From Sulfurospirillum sp. (lineage in GTDB: Bacteria; Campylobacterota; Campylobacteria; Campylobacterales; Sulfurospirillaceae), in NCBI GenBank assembly GCA_026988125.1, contig JALSLU010000083.1, positions 1 through 52,509 of the forward strand: 52,509 nt of DNA, given 5' to 3'. Both the position numbers and the translations under genes were made by a program. The notes beneath the pieces were generated by a model, which was given only the letters and a program-made list of their open reading frames with translations, ran no database searches and was not told the DNA's origin. Position 1 is the stretch's first letter. Each line of letters starts with the position of its first letter. Below, in pieces: positions 27,052 to 35,241 of the stretch.

Positions 27052-28772
27052 AGCCAAACGAGGGCTTGAAGTTAGTTTTTAAAAGATTTTCACCCTATTT
27101 TAAAGATTATGTTCCTTATTTCATTTTAGCTTTTATAGGTATGATTTTGGCCTCTGCCGGGACTGCAGCTTCAGCCTACCTAGTAAAGCCTCTTTTAGAT
27201 AAAATTTTCATAGCAAAAGATGCTCAAATGTTAAAACTGCTTCCATATGCCATAGTTGCAGTTTACATTGCAAAAGAGGGCGGAAGATATATGCAGAGCT
27301 ATTTTACAAGCTATATTGGACATGATATTATAAGAAGGTTTAGAAATAAGATTCTAAACAATCTTCTTATTCAAGATATATCTTTTTTTCATAAATACAG
27401 AACTGGTGAGCTCATAAGCAGAAATACAAATGATGTTGAGAGAGTAAGAAGTGTTGTTAGTAATTTGATCCCTGATTTTTTAAAAGAGAGTCTTACAATT
27501 GTTGGTTTAGTTGGGGTTGTTATTTATCAGAGTCCTACATTAGCATTTTGGGCACTTATAGTTTTACCACTTGCAATATTACCGCTTAGTAAACTTGCAA
27601 GAAAAATGAAGAAAATCTCAAGAAAATCTCAAGAAAAGATTAGTGATATTACTGCAAAGCTAAGTGAAATTTTTAATAATATAGAAATAATTCAAGCAAA
27701 TAATGCAAAAGAGTATGAAGCTAAAATTTTTGAAAAAGAGAATCAAAAATACTTCGATATTACAATGAAATCAGTTAAGGTTGCACAACTAGTTAGTCCA
27801 ATGATGGAAGTTTTAGGGGCAATTGGTGTCTGTACAGTCATAATAATTGGTGGAATGGAAGTCATAGAAGATAGAATGACTATGGGAGCTTTTTTTTCAT
27901 TTTTAACTGCCCTTTTTATGCTTTATTCCCCTATAAAAAGAATTTCAACTCTTTATAATCAGCTACAAGAAGCAGTTGCAGCAAGTGAAAGAATTTTCTT
28001 TTTACTTGATCATAAGCCAACCATAAAAGATGGCAAGAAAGAGATTCCAAAAGTTATTACATCGATTGAGTTTAAAAATGTTGTCTTAAAATATGGAGAT
28101 AAAGTTGCATTAGATGGTATAAATTTAAAAGCAACAAAAGGGGAATTTATAGCACTTGTTGGCGATAGCGGTGGTGGTAAAAGCTCACTTGTTAACTTAA
28201 TTTTAAGATTTTATGAATCAAGTAGTGGTCAAATTTTGATAAACGATACGGATATAAAAGAGTTTAGTTTAAAAAGCTTAAGAGACTCCATATCTATAGT
28301 GACTCAAAGAGTCTATATATTTAATGATACAATTGCAGCTAATGTAGCTTATGGAAAGCCAATTGATGAAGCAAAAGTAATAGAGGCTTTAAAAAATGCC
28401 AATGCTTATGACTTTGTAAAAGAGTTAAAAGATGGTATATATACAAAGCTTGATGAGTTTGGAGTAAACCTTTCAGGCGGACAAAGACAAAGAGTTGCAA
28501 TAGCTAGAGCAATCTACACTGAACCACAAATTTTGATTTTTGATGAGGCAACAAGTGCCCTAGATAGCATAAGTGAACAAAAAATTTCTAAAGCTATGGA
28601 GCATATAGCAAAAGATAGGATCACTTTTGTTATAGCCCATAGATTAAGCACAGTTAAAAAAGCCGATAAAATAGCCATACTAAAACATGGTAAAATTGTT
28701 GCAATTGGCAGTGACGAAGAGCTAAGAGAGCGCTCAATAGAGTATAAAAATTTAAAAGGCTTACAGACTTAG
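27048..28772 (+). CDS. msbA: MsbA-like lipid A exporter ABC transporter
   Basis: A half-transporter of 574 residues from ATG 27048, which overlaps the cysS stop (ATGA); the track start TTG 27033 seems less likely. The N-terminal ABC transmembrane domain (about 1-310, six helices) contains the coupling region DISFFHKYRTGELISRNTNDVERVRS. The C-terminal ATPase has Walker A GDSGGGKSS, signature LSGGQRQRVAIARA, Walker B ILIFDEATSALD and the AHRLSTV switch. Lipid flipping is assigned from family resemblance and from Campylobacter synteny, where msbA follows cysS. Confidence 0.9.
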   Translation: MKPNEGLKLVFKRFSPYFKDYVPYFILAFIGMILASAGTAASAYLVKPLLDKIFIAKDAQMLKLLPYAIVAVYIAKEGGRYMQSYFTSYIGHDIIRRFRNKILNNLLIQDISFFHKYRTGELISRNTNDVERVRSVVSNLIPDFLKESLTIVGLVGVVIYQSPTLAFWALIVLPLAILPLSKLARKMKKISRKSQEKISDITAKLSEIFNNIEIIQANNAKEYEAKIFEKENQKYFDITMKSVKVAQLVSPMMEVLGAIGVCTVIIIGGMEVIEDRMTMGAFFSFLTALFMLYSPIKRISTLYNQLQEAVAASERIFFLLDHKPTIKDGKKEIPKVITSIEFKNVVLKYGDKVALDGINLKATKGEFIALVGDSGGGKSSLVNLILRFYESSSGQILINDTDIKEFSLKSLRDSISIVTQRVYIFNDTIAANVAYGKPIDEAKVIEALKNANAYDFVKELKDGIYTKLDEFGVNLSGGQRQRVAIARAIYTEPQILIFDEATSALDSISEQKISKAMEHIAKDRITFVIAHRLSTVKKADKIAILKHGKIVAIGSDEELRERSIEYKNLKGLQT

Positions 28773-28876
28773 TACAATTTTAATGATTTTTTAGTATAAT
28801 CTACAACCTTTTATTCCTCTGAGACATACTAGGGTTTTTAGAGGTGCCCATATAGCATATAAAACAAGGATACAAA
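28773..28876 (+). promoter_or_regulatory. Promoter and hairpin leader of pyrD
   Basis: A 104-bp gap. A TATAAT box lies at 28795-28800 (TTAGTATAAT), a good sigma-70 -10. Downstream, CCTCT (28816-28820) can pair with AGAGG (28840-28844) across a CTAGGG-T5 stretch, giving a small leader hairpin. The element CTAGGG-T5-AGAGGTG (28829-28846) also occurs, with one extra T, over the mltG stop at 47389. AAGGA lies just before the pyrD ATG. No known riboswitch class was recognised. Confidence 0.45.
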
Positions 28877-29938
28877 ATGTTAAGTTATGAAATGATGAAA
28901 AAGATTTTTTTTAAATTTTCACCGGAAAGGGCTCACGAAATAGTTGAGTTTGTATTTAAAAATAGTTCAGTGTATTGCCCGTTTATACCCTCTTATTTGA
29001 GTGAAAAGTACTTTTTTACCGATCCTAGAATAGAACAAAATCTTCTTGGAACAAAGTTTTTAAATCCGATTGGATTAGCTGCAGGCTTTGACAAGAATGC
29101 TACAATGATAAAAATGCTAAATGCTTTAGGGTTTGGACACATCGAGTTTGGAACGGTAACTCCAAAACCTCAAGAGGGAAATCCAAAACCAAGACTATTT
29201 AGATACCCTGAATTTGAAAGTATCCAAAATGCAATGGGCTTCAATAATGATGGTTTAAGCGTAGTTAGTAGAAGAATTGGTAAAATCTATCCATATGCTA
29301 TACCTCTAGGTGCAAACATTGGAAAAAATAAAACCACCCCTCAAGAAGATGCTTTAGATGACTACAAAGAACTCATAAATGGTTTTAAAAACCTTTGTGA
29401 TTACTTTGCCATAAACATTTCATCTCCAAATACACCAAATCTTAGAGATTTACAGAATGAAGAGTTTATAAAAGAACTTTTTTCTATGGCAGCTAATCTT
29501 ACTAAAAAACCTCTACTTCTTAAAATTGCCCCAGATATGCAAGCCAAAGATGCGATAAAGTTATGTGGTATTGCCATTGAAAATGGAGCTTCAGGGATAA
29601 TTGCAACAAATACAACTACTGATTACTCACTACTTCCAAATGCAAAAAGTTTTGGTGGTATAAGTGGTAAAGTTCTAAAAGAGAAAAGTAGAACTCTTTT
29701 TAAAGAGCTAGGAAGAGAGTTTTGTGGTAAAACAACACTTATAAGTGTTGGAGGAATTGATAGTGTAGATGAGGCATATGAAAGAATCAAAGATGGTGCA
29801 AGTCTAATTCAAATATATAGTGCATTTATCTTTAAGGGTCCAAAATTAAACTATGAAATTTCAAAAGGAATTTTAGATAGAATGAACAGTGATGGAATTC
29901 ATCATATAAGTGAACTTATAGGAGTTAACCACAAATGA
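28877..29938 (+). CDS. pyrD: Dihydroorotate dehydrogenase (class 2, quinone-linked)
   Basis: Membrane-associated flavoprotein oxidising dihydroorotate with quinone in pyrimidine synthesis. It has 353 residues, including the N-terminal helix pair of class 2 enzymes (MKKIFFKFSPERAHEIVEFVF). Motifs are NPIGLAAGFDKNA, the catalytic-Ser loop NISSPNTPNLRDLQ, ATNTTTDYS and the phosphate-binding SVGGIDSVDEAYERI. AAGGA lies 6 nt before ATG. Its stop overlaps the M16 protease start (ATGA). Confidence 0.97.
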   Translation: MLSYEMMKKIFFKFSPERAHEIVEFVFKNSSVYCPFIPSYLSEKYFFTDPRIEQNLLGTKFLNPIGLAAGFDKNATMIKMLNALGFGHIEFGTVTPKPQEGNPKPRLFRYPEFESIQNAMGFNNDGLSVVSRRIGKIYPYAIPLGANIGKNKTTPQEDALDDYKELINGFKNLCDYFAINISSPNTPNLRDLQNEEFIKELFSMAANLTKKPLLLKIAPDMQAKDAIKLCGIAIENGASGIIATNTTTDYSLLPNAKSFGGISGKVLKEKSRTLFKELGREFCGKTTLISVGGIDSVDEAYERIKDGASLIQIYSAFIFKGPKLNYEISKGILDRMNSDGIHHISELIGVNHK

Positions 29939-31233
29939 TTAAAAAAATTTTAATCTCTATTATATTTTTAGGAGGCCTTATGGCAAGTACACTGCCAAAT
30001 TTTGAAACAAAAACATTAGATAATGGATTACAAATAGTTGTAATACCCATGAAAAATGAAACAGGAGTAATCACTACCGATATTTTTTATAAAGTTGGAA
30101 GTAGTAATGAAGTTATGGGAAAGAGTGGAATTGCTCATATGTTAGAGCATCTAAATTTTAAATCAACTAAAAATTTAAAAGCTGGTGAATTTGATGAAAT
30201 AGTCAAAGGTTTTGGAGGAGTTAATAATGCTTCAACAGGATTTGATTATACTCACTACTTCATAAAAAGCTCATCTAAAAACCTTTCAAAATCACTTGAG
30301 TTATTTGCTGAACTTATGCAAAACTTAAAACTTAGTGATGAAGAGTTTCAACCTGAAAGAGCCGTAGTTCTCGAGGAGAGAAAATGGAGGACAGATAACT
30401 CACCTATAGGCTACCTATACTTTAGACTTTTTAACAACGCATTTATCTATCATCCATATCATTGGACACCAATCGGATTTAAAAATGATATAAAAAATTG
30501 GACTATTGAGGATATTAGAGAGTTTCATTCCAACTACTATCAACCATCAAATGCAATTGTAGTAGTTGCAGGAGACATTGATGCTAAAACAGTTTTTGAC
30601 GAGACAGAAAAGTACTTTGGAGATATTAAAAGCAAAAAAGTAATCAATCCATCTGCTCATCAAGTTGAGCCTGAACAAGATGGAGCAAAAAGAGTCTATC
30701 TTAAAAAGGATAGTGAAGTTGAGATGTTAGCAATTGCCTATAAAATACCTAACTTTTTAAGTAATGACCAAGTAGCACTATCTGCTCTAAGCGAACTCCT
30801 TAGTAGCGGAAAAAGCTCAAAGCTTCAAAAAATTTTAGTAAATGATAAAAAGATGGTAAACCAAATTTATGGTTACAATATGGAGAATAAAGATCCAAGT
30901 ATTTTTATGTTTTTGGCAGTTGCAAATCCTGGAATAAAAGCTGAAGATATAGAAAAAGAGTTATTGGCTATTATTGAAGAGATAAGGAATGGAAATGTAA
31001 GTGATGAAGAGGTTGAAAAGATAAAGACCAATACTAAAGCTGACTTTATCTTCTCTTTGGAAAGCTCTTCAAATATTGCTAACCTTTTTGGTGGTTACTT
31101 AGCAAAGGGGGATTTAACACCTCTTTTAAATTATGAAGAAAATATAGACAAACTAACAAAAGAGGATATAATTGATGTTGCTAAAAAATACTTAGTTAAA
31201 GAGAAATCTACTACGGTCATCTTAAGAAAATAG
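29935..31233 (+). CDS. Exported M16-family zinc peptidase
   Basis: A 432-residue single-pair M16 (pitrilysin-like) protease. The N-terminus has a cleavable-looking signal (KKILISIIFLGGLMAST), so it is periplasmic. The inverse zinc motif HXXEH is present (HMLEHLNFKST) with the downstream Glu region AVVLEERKWRTDN, so the catalytic half is intact. The C-terminal half (about 215-430) is the non-catalytic M16C domain. It overlaps pyrD by ATGA and is followed 13 bp later by dapA, the same order I recall in Campylobacter. Peptide substrate unknown. Confidence 0.92.
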   Translation: MIKKILISIIFLGGLMASTLPNFETKTLDNGLQIVVIPMKNETGVITTDIFYKVGSSNEVMGKSGIAHMLEHLNFKSTKNLKAGEFDEIVKGFGGVNNASTGFDYTHYFIKSSSKNLSKSLELFAELMQNLKLSDEEFQPERAVVLEERKWRTDNSPIGYLYFRLFNNAFIYHPYHWTPIGFKNDIKNWTIEDIREFHSNYYQPSNAIVVVAGDIDAKTVFDETEKYFGDIKSKKVINPSAHQVEPEQDGAKRVYLKKDSEVEMLAIAYKIPNFLSNDQVALSALSELLSSGKSSKLQKILVNDKKMVNQIYGYNMENKDPSIFMFLAVANPGIKAEDIEKELLAIIEEIRNGNVSDEEVEKIKTNTKADFIFSLESSSNIANLFGGYLAKGDLTPLLNYEENIDKLTKEDIIDVAKKYLVKEKSTTVILRK

Positions 31234-31246
31234 TAAAGGATAAAAA

Positions 31247-32140
31247 ATGAAAACAGATCTAAAAGGGGCTATGACAGCTCTTGTAACACCTTTTAAAAAC
31301 TCTAAACTTGATGAAGAGGGTTATGCAAAACTTATAAAAAGACAAATTGAAAATGGAATTGATGTTGTTGTGCCTGTAGGTACAACTGGTGAGAGTGCAA
31401 CCCTTACTCATAACGAACACAAGAGATGTATAGAGATAGCAGTAGATGTATGCAAAAATAGTAATGTAAAAGTTATTGCTGGAGCTGGTAGTAACGCAAC
31501 TCATGAAGCTGTAGATTTGGCAAAATTTGCTGAATCTCACGGTGCACATGGAATTTTATCTGTAACACCATACTACAATAAACCTATGCAAGAGGGACTC
31601 TATCAACACTATAAAGCGATCGCAAATGCAGTTGAAATCCCTGTACTTCTCTATAATGTTCCAAGCCGAACTGCATGTGATTTGATGCCTGAGACTATCT
31701 ATAGACTCTTTAATGAGTGTCCAAATATTTTTGGAGTAAAAGAGGCGACTGGTTCTATAGAGAGATGTGTTGATTTGTTAGCACATGAACCAAAATTAAG
31801 CCTAATAAGTGGAGATGATGCAATTAACTACCCAATTTTATCAAATGGGGGAAGTGGTGTTATCTCTGTTACTTCCAATATACTACCAAATAAAATTTCT
31901 GCTCTAACTCATGCAGCACTTGAGGGTGATTTTCACGAGGCAAAAAGAATTAATGATGAACTATATACTATAAATAAAGCCCTATTTTGCGAGAGTAATC
32001 CCATACCAATAAAGGCTGCAATGTATATTGCCGGACTTATTGACTCTTTAGAGTATAGACTTCCTCTAACACCTCCTAGTACTCAAAATTTTAAAAAAAT
32101 TGAAGCCGTTATAGCAGAGTATGAGATACCAGGTTGCTAA
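31247..32140 (+). CDS. dapA: 4-hydroxy-tetrahydrodipicolinate synthase
   Basis: Condenses pyruvate and aspartate semialdehyde in the lysine/diaminopimelate pathway, giving the peptidoglycan cross-linking residue. It has 297 residues. Motifs are [16 protein letters not shown], the catalytic Tyr region [24 protein letters not shown], and the Schiff-base Lys in [10 protein letters not shown] Shine-Dalgarno AAAGGA precedes ATG. The position after the M16 protease matches Campylobacter gene order. Confidence 0.97.
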   Translation: MKTDLKGAMTALVTPFKNSKLDEEGYAKLIKRQIENGIDVVVPVGTTGESATLTHNEHKRCIEIAVDVCKNSNVKVIAGAGSNATHEAVDLAKFAESHGAHGILSVTPYYNKPMQEGLYQHYKAIANAVEIPVLLYNVPSRTACDLMPETIYRLFNECPNIFGVKEATGSIERCVDLLAHEPKLSLISGDDAINYPILSNGGSGVISVTSNILPNKISALTHAALEGDFHEAKRINDELYTINKALFCESNPIPIKAAMYIAGLIDSLEYRLPLTPPSTQNFKKIEAVIAEYEIPGC

Positions 32141-32175
32141 TGACATTGAGTTTAAAAATATAGATAAGGATTATA

Positions 32176-32958
32176 ATGATTTGTAAAGAGATGAAAGGAA
32201 AAACTCTAGTTATAAGTGGTGGAACTAGAGGAATAGGTAGAGCCATAGTGTATGAATTTGCAAAAAATGGTGTAAATATTGCTTTTACTTACAACTCAAA
32301 TGAAGAGTTAGCCAAAGAGATTGTTGAAGATTTAGAAAAAAATTTCACCATCAAAGCAAAAGCATATCCATTAGATATACTTGAGCCAGATGACTATAAA
32401 GAACTATTTAAAAAAATTGATAAAGATTTTGATAGAGTAGATTTTTTTATATCCAATGCAATAATCTCAGGAAGAGCAGTAGCTGGTGGCTATACAAAAT
32501 TTATGAAACTCAGACCAAGAGGTATAAACAATATCTTCACAGCAACTGTTAATGCTTTTGTAGTTGGCTCTCAAGAGGCAGCAAAGAGAATGAAAAAAGT
32601 TGGTGGAGGTAGCATTATCTCCATCTCATCAACAGGAAATTTAAAGTATATAGAGTACTATTCTGGTCACGGAACAGCAAAAGCTGCGGTCGAAGCTATG
32701 GCAAGATATGCTGCAGTTGAGCTCGGTGAGTTTAACATAAGAGTAAATGTTGTAAGTGGAGGTCCAATTGAAACAGATGCGCTAAGAGCTTTTAAAAACT
32801 ATGAAGAGGTAAAAGAAAAAACTGCGAAGCTTTCACCATTAAATAGGATGGGTAAACCAGAAGATTTGGCTGGAGCATGTCTATTTATCTGCTCAGATAA
32901 AGCTAGCTGGATGACTGGACATACACTACTAGTAGATGGTGGAACAACTTTCAAATGA
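32176..32958 (+). CDS. FabL-like short-chain dehydrogenase (probable enoyl-ACP reductase III)
   Basis: A 260-residue SDR. The dinucleotide motif ISGGTRGIGRAI is near the N-terminus. The catalytic segment SISSTGNLKYIEYYSGHGTAKAA has YX6K spacing, with His where a classical SDR YxxxK Tyr would sit. That spacing plus the VVSGGPIETDAL stretch resembles the B. subtilis FabL-type enoyl-ACP reductase more than a standard SDR. It may therefore catalyse the last step of fatty-acid elongation, but the substrate is inferred. ATG 32176 has AAGGA 5 nt upstream; Met6 is an alternative. pgsA overlaps its end. Confidence 0.8.
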   Translation: MICKEMKGKTLVISGGTRGIGRAIVYEFAKNGVNIAFTYNSNEELAKEIVEDLEKNFTIKAKAYPLDILEPDDYKELFKKIDKDFDRVDFFISNAIISGRAVAGGYTKFMKLRPRGINNIFTATVNAFVVGSQEAAKRMKKVGGGSIISISSTGNLKYIEYYSGHGTAKAAVEAMARYAAVELGEFNIRVNVVSGGPIETDALRAFKNYEEVKEKTAKLSPLNRMGKPEDLAGACLFICSDKASWMTGHTLLVDGGTTFK

Positions 32959-33500
32959 TGTTTAATTTACCAAACTTATTAGCCCTTATAAGAATTCTTC
33001 TTGCCCCACTAATGCTCTTTTTTTTAGTTGGAAGGGATAGTGCTATCTTTGAGGGAGTACATGTAAGCTGGCTTGATTATATGGCAGCACTAATTTTTGT
33101 TATTGCAAGTATAACTGATGGATTTGATGGTTTTATAGCTAGAGAGTGGAATCAAAAAACAACTCTAGGAGCTATACTGGATCCACTTGCAGATAAAATG
33201 CTTATGCTTGGTGCCTTTTTAGGTCTCATGATCATAGATAGAGCAAGCGTTTGGGCAATCTATCTTATACTTACAAGAGAGTTTTTTATAACAGGACTTC
33301 GAGTAGCTGCCGTTAGCAAAGGAATTGATATCGCTTCATCAATATGGGGAAAAGCAAAAACCCTCCTTCAAATGTTTGCCATAGGATTCTTGACAATGAA
33401 TTGGCCATTTGCAGATACTTTGCTTTGGTCAGCAGTAGCTTTAACACTATACTCTGGATTTGAGTATATTTTAGAATATGCAAAAAAGGTGGAACATTAA
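32955..33500 (+). CDS. pgsA: CDP-diacylglycerol--glycerol-3-phosphate phosphatidyltransferase
   Basis: Integral-membrane enzyme committing CDP-diacylglycerol to phosphatidylglycerol, 181 residues with about 5-6 helices. The CDP-alcohol phosphotransferase motif DGFIAR...G..LDPLAD is complete (DGFDGFIAREWNQ, then LGAILDPLADKML). The N-terminus FNLPNLLALIRILLAPLM is typical of PgsA. It starts within the SDR stop codon region (ATGATG) and abuts rseP. The cluster with the FabL-like gene and rseP gives an envelope-lipid theme. Confidence 0.93.
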   Translation: MMFNLPNLLALIRILLAPLMLFFLVGRDSAIFEGVHVSWLDYMAALIFVIASITDGFDGFIAREWNQKTTLGAILDPLADKMLMLGAFLGLMIIDRASVWAIYLILTREFFITGLRVAAVSKGIDIASSIWGKAKTLLQMFAIGFLTMNWPFADTLLWSAVALTLYSGFEYILEYAKKVEH

Positions 33501-34561
33501 TGGGTATAGTTACATCTTTATTAGTTTTATCATTTCTTATATTTTTTCATGAATTAGGACACTTTTTAGCCGCTAGATATTTTGGAGTAAAAGTTGAGGT
33601 ATTTAGCATTGGTTTTGGCAAAAAAATATTTTCTAAAATTATTGGAGATACTGAGTATAGATTAAGCGCAATTCCACTTGGTGGGTATGTTCAAATGAAA
33701 GGTCAAGATGATTCTGATCCAACAAAGTTTTCTAATGATCCAGATAGCTACAATAGAAAAAAACCTTGGCAAAGGATTATAATCTTAATAGCTGGACCAT
33801 TTGCAAACTTTTTTTTAGCTTTCTTACTATACATTGTCATAGCAAATATTGGAGTTACAAGGTTGGCTCCTGTTATTGGAGAAGTTTCACAAAACTCACC
33901 CGCTCAACAAATAGGTTTAAAAAAGGGTGATAAAATACTAGAGATAAATGGTCAAAAGATAAATAGCTGGGATGATTTAAGCAAGTTAATTAAACAGAGC
34001 AATGGAAAACTAATCTTAACTATACAAAGAGATAAAACTATACAAGCATATCTAGTAAAACCAGATACTAAAGAGGTTAAAAATATATTTGGTGAAATCA
34101 AAAAGAGAAGAATTATTGGAATCTCCCCTTCGGGAGAGACAGTAATAATAAACTACAATCCTATTGAAGCAATTCATTTTGCTTATAGTGAAACCATAAG
34201 AGCTACAACACTGATCCTAAAAAGTTTACAGAAGCTTGTTGAGGGAGTTATACCTGCAAAAGATTTAGGTGGTGTTGTTAGTATTGTGCAAGTGACAGCA
34301 AAAGCAAGTGAAGTTGGAATTGTAGCACTTTTGGGATTAACTGCACTTATTTCAGTTAATCTTGGAGTTTTAAATTTACTTCCTATTCCAGCACTAGATG
34401 GTGGACACATTATGTTTAATCTTTACGAAATAGTACGCAAAAAACCACCTAGTCAAGAGGTTTTATATAAACTAACGGTTATGGGATGGGTATTTTTACT
34501 ATCGTTAATGGCATTTACTATATTTAACGATATTTATAGAATTGCAGGAGGACATGGATGA
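33500..34561 (+). CDS. rseP: RseP-type site-2 intramembrane zinc metalloprotease
   Basis: M50 family protease, 353 residues, in the inner membrane. The active-site motif HELGH (FFHELGHFLAARYFG) lies in the first helix, and the third zinc ligand is in the LLPIPALDGGH motif near residue 297. One PDZ domain is visible (about 125-200: SPAQQIGLKKGDKILEINGQ), versus two in E. coli RseP. Hydrophobic helices lie at about 95-115, 270-295 and 325-345. Start overlaps the pgsA stop by one base, and its end overlaps the YggS gene (ATGA). The substrate (an anti-sigma factor or remnant signal peptides) is unknown. Confidence 0.95.
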   Translation: MGIVTSLLVLSFLIFFHELGHFLAARYFGVKVEVFSIGFGKKIFSKIIGDTEYRLSAIPLGGYVQMKGQDDSDPTKFSNDPDSYNRKKPWQRIIILIAGPFANFFLAFLLYIVIANIGVTRLAPVIGEVSQNSPAQQIGLKKGDKILEINGQKINSWDDLSKLIKQSNGKLILTIQRDKTIQAYLVKPDTKEVKNIFGEIKKRRIIGISPSGETVIINYNPIEAIHFAYSETIRATTLILKSLQKLVEGVIPAKDLGGVVSIVQVTAKASEVGIVALLGLTALISVNLGVLNLLPIPALDGGHIMFNLYEIVRKKPPSQEVLYKLTVMGWVFLLSLMAFTIFNDIYRIAGGHG

Positions 34562-35241
34562 TAAATACATATGAAGAAAAATTTGATAAAATTTTAAAAA
34601 ATATAGAAAAAGTAAGACTTACTGTAAACCAGCACCAAATCATAAAAATCGTTGCTATTAGTAAAAGTGTCGACTCAAACTCAATAAAGCAGATGTATAA
34701 TGTAGGTCAAAGAGCCTTTGGAGAAAATAGGGTTCAAGACCTAAAACAAAAAGTTCAAGATTTAAATGAGTTACCAATAGAGTGGCACTTTGTAGGAAGA
34801 TTACAAACAAATAAAATTAATGCTCTATTGGATTTAAAACCTACTCTTATTCACTCTATAAGCTCACTAGATTTGGCTAATGAGATTAACAAAAGAGCTG
34901 AAAAAAAGGGTTTAGTAGTAGATGGGCTACTTCAAATAAATAGTGCTTACGAAAAGCAAAAAGCAGGGGTTATGCCAGAAAATGCACTTGAAACTTATGA
35001 TGAAATTTACTCAAAATGTAAAAATATAAACCTTAAAGGTGTAATGAGTATAGGGGCTCACTGTGAAGATAAAGAGACAATTAAGAAAAGTTTTCAAACA
35101 ACATACAAAATTTTTGAAAATTTGAGTAAATATGAAGCAAAAATTTGCTCAATGGGAATGAGCAGTGATTATGAACTAGCAGTTGAATGTGGCTCAAATA
35201 TGTTGAGAATCGGAAGTGTTTTATTTAAAGATACCCCTTAA
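34558..35241 (+). CDS. YggS/PLPBP-family pyridoxal-phosphate homeostasis protein
   Basis: A 227-residue PLP-binding TIM-barrel protein of the YggS/PROSC family, non-enzymatic and linked to vitamin B6 and amino-acid homeostasis. The PLP Lys is in VAISKSVD near residue 40. Other motifs are FGENRVQDLKQKV, WHFVGRLQTNKI, KAGVMPE and the phosphate-binding SMGMSSDYELAVECGSNMLRIGS. Start overlaps rseP by ATGA. The gene converges with the regulator below; the two stops overlap within TTAA (35238-35241). Confidence 0.94.
   Translation: MINTYEEKFDKILKNIEKVRLTVNQHQIIKIVAISKSVDSNSIKQMYNVGQRAFGENRVQDLKQKVQDLNELPIEWHFVGRLQTNKINALLDLKPTLIHSISSLDLANEINKRAEKKGLVVDGLLQINSAYEKQKAGVMPENALETYDEIYSKCKNINLKGVMSIGAHCEDKETIKKSFQTTYKIFENLSKYEAKICSMGMSSDYELAVECGSNMLRIGSVLFKDTP

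Noticed and set aside
28773-28876. Riboswitch (preQ1-like or other) in the pyrD leader
   Set aside because: Only a short 5-bp stem and no match to a known aptamer consensus that I could recall.
34124-34139. TCTCCC-CTTC-GGGAGA hairpin as a regulatory element
   Set aside because: It lies inside the rseP coding frame and looks like ordinary coding sequence.
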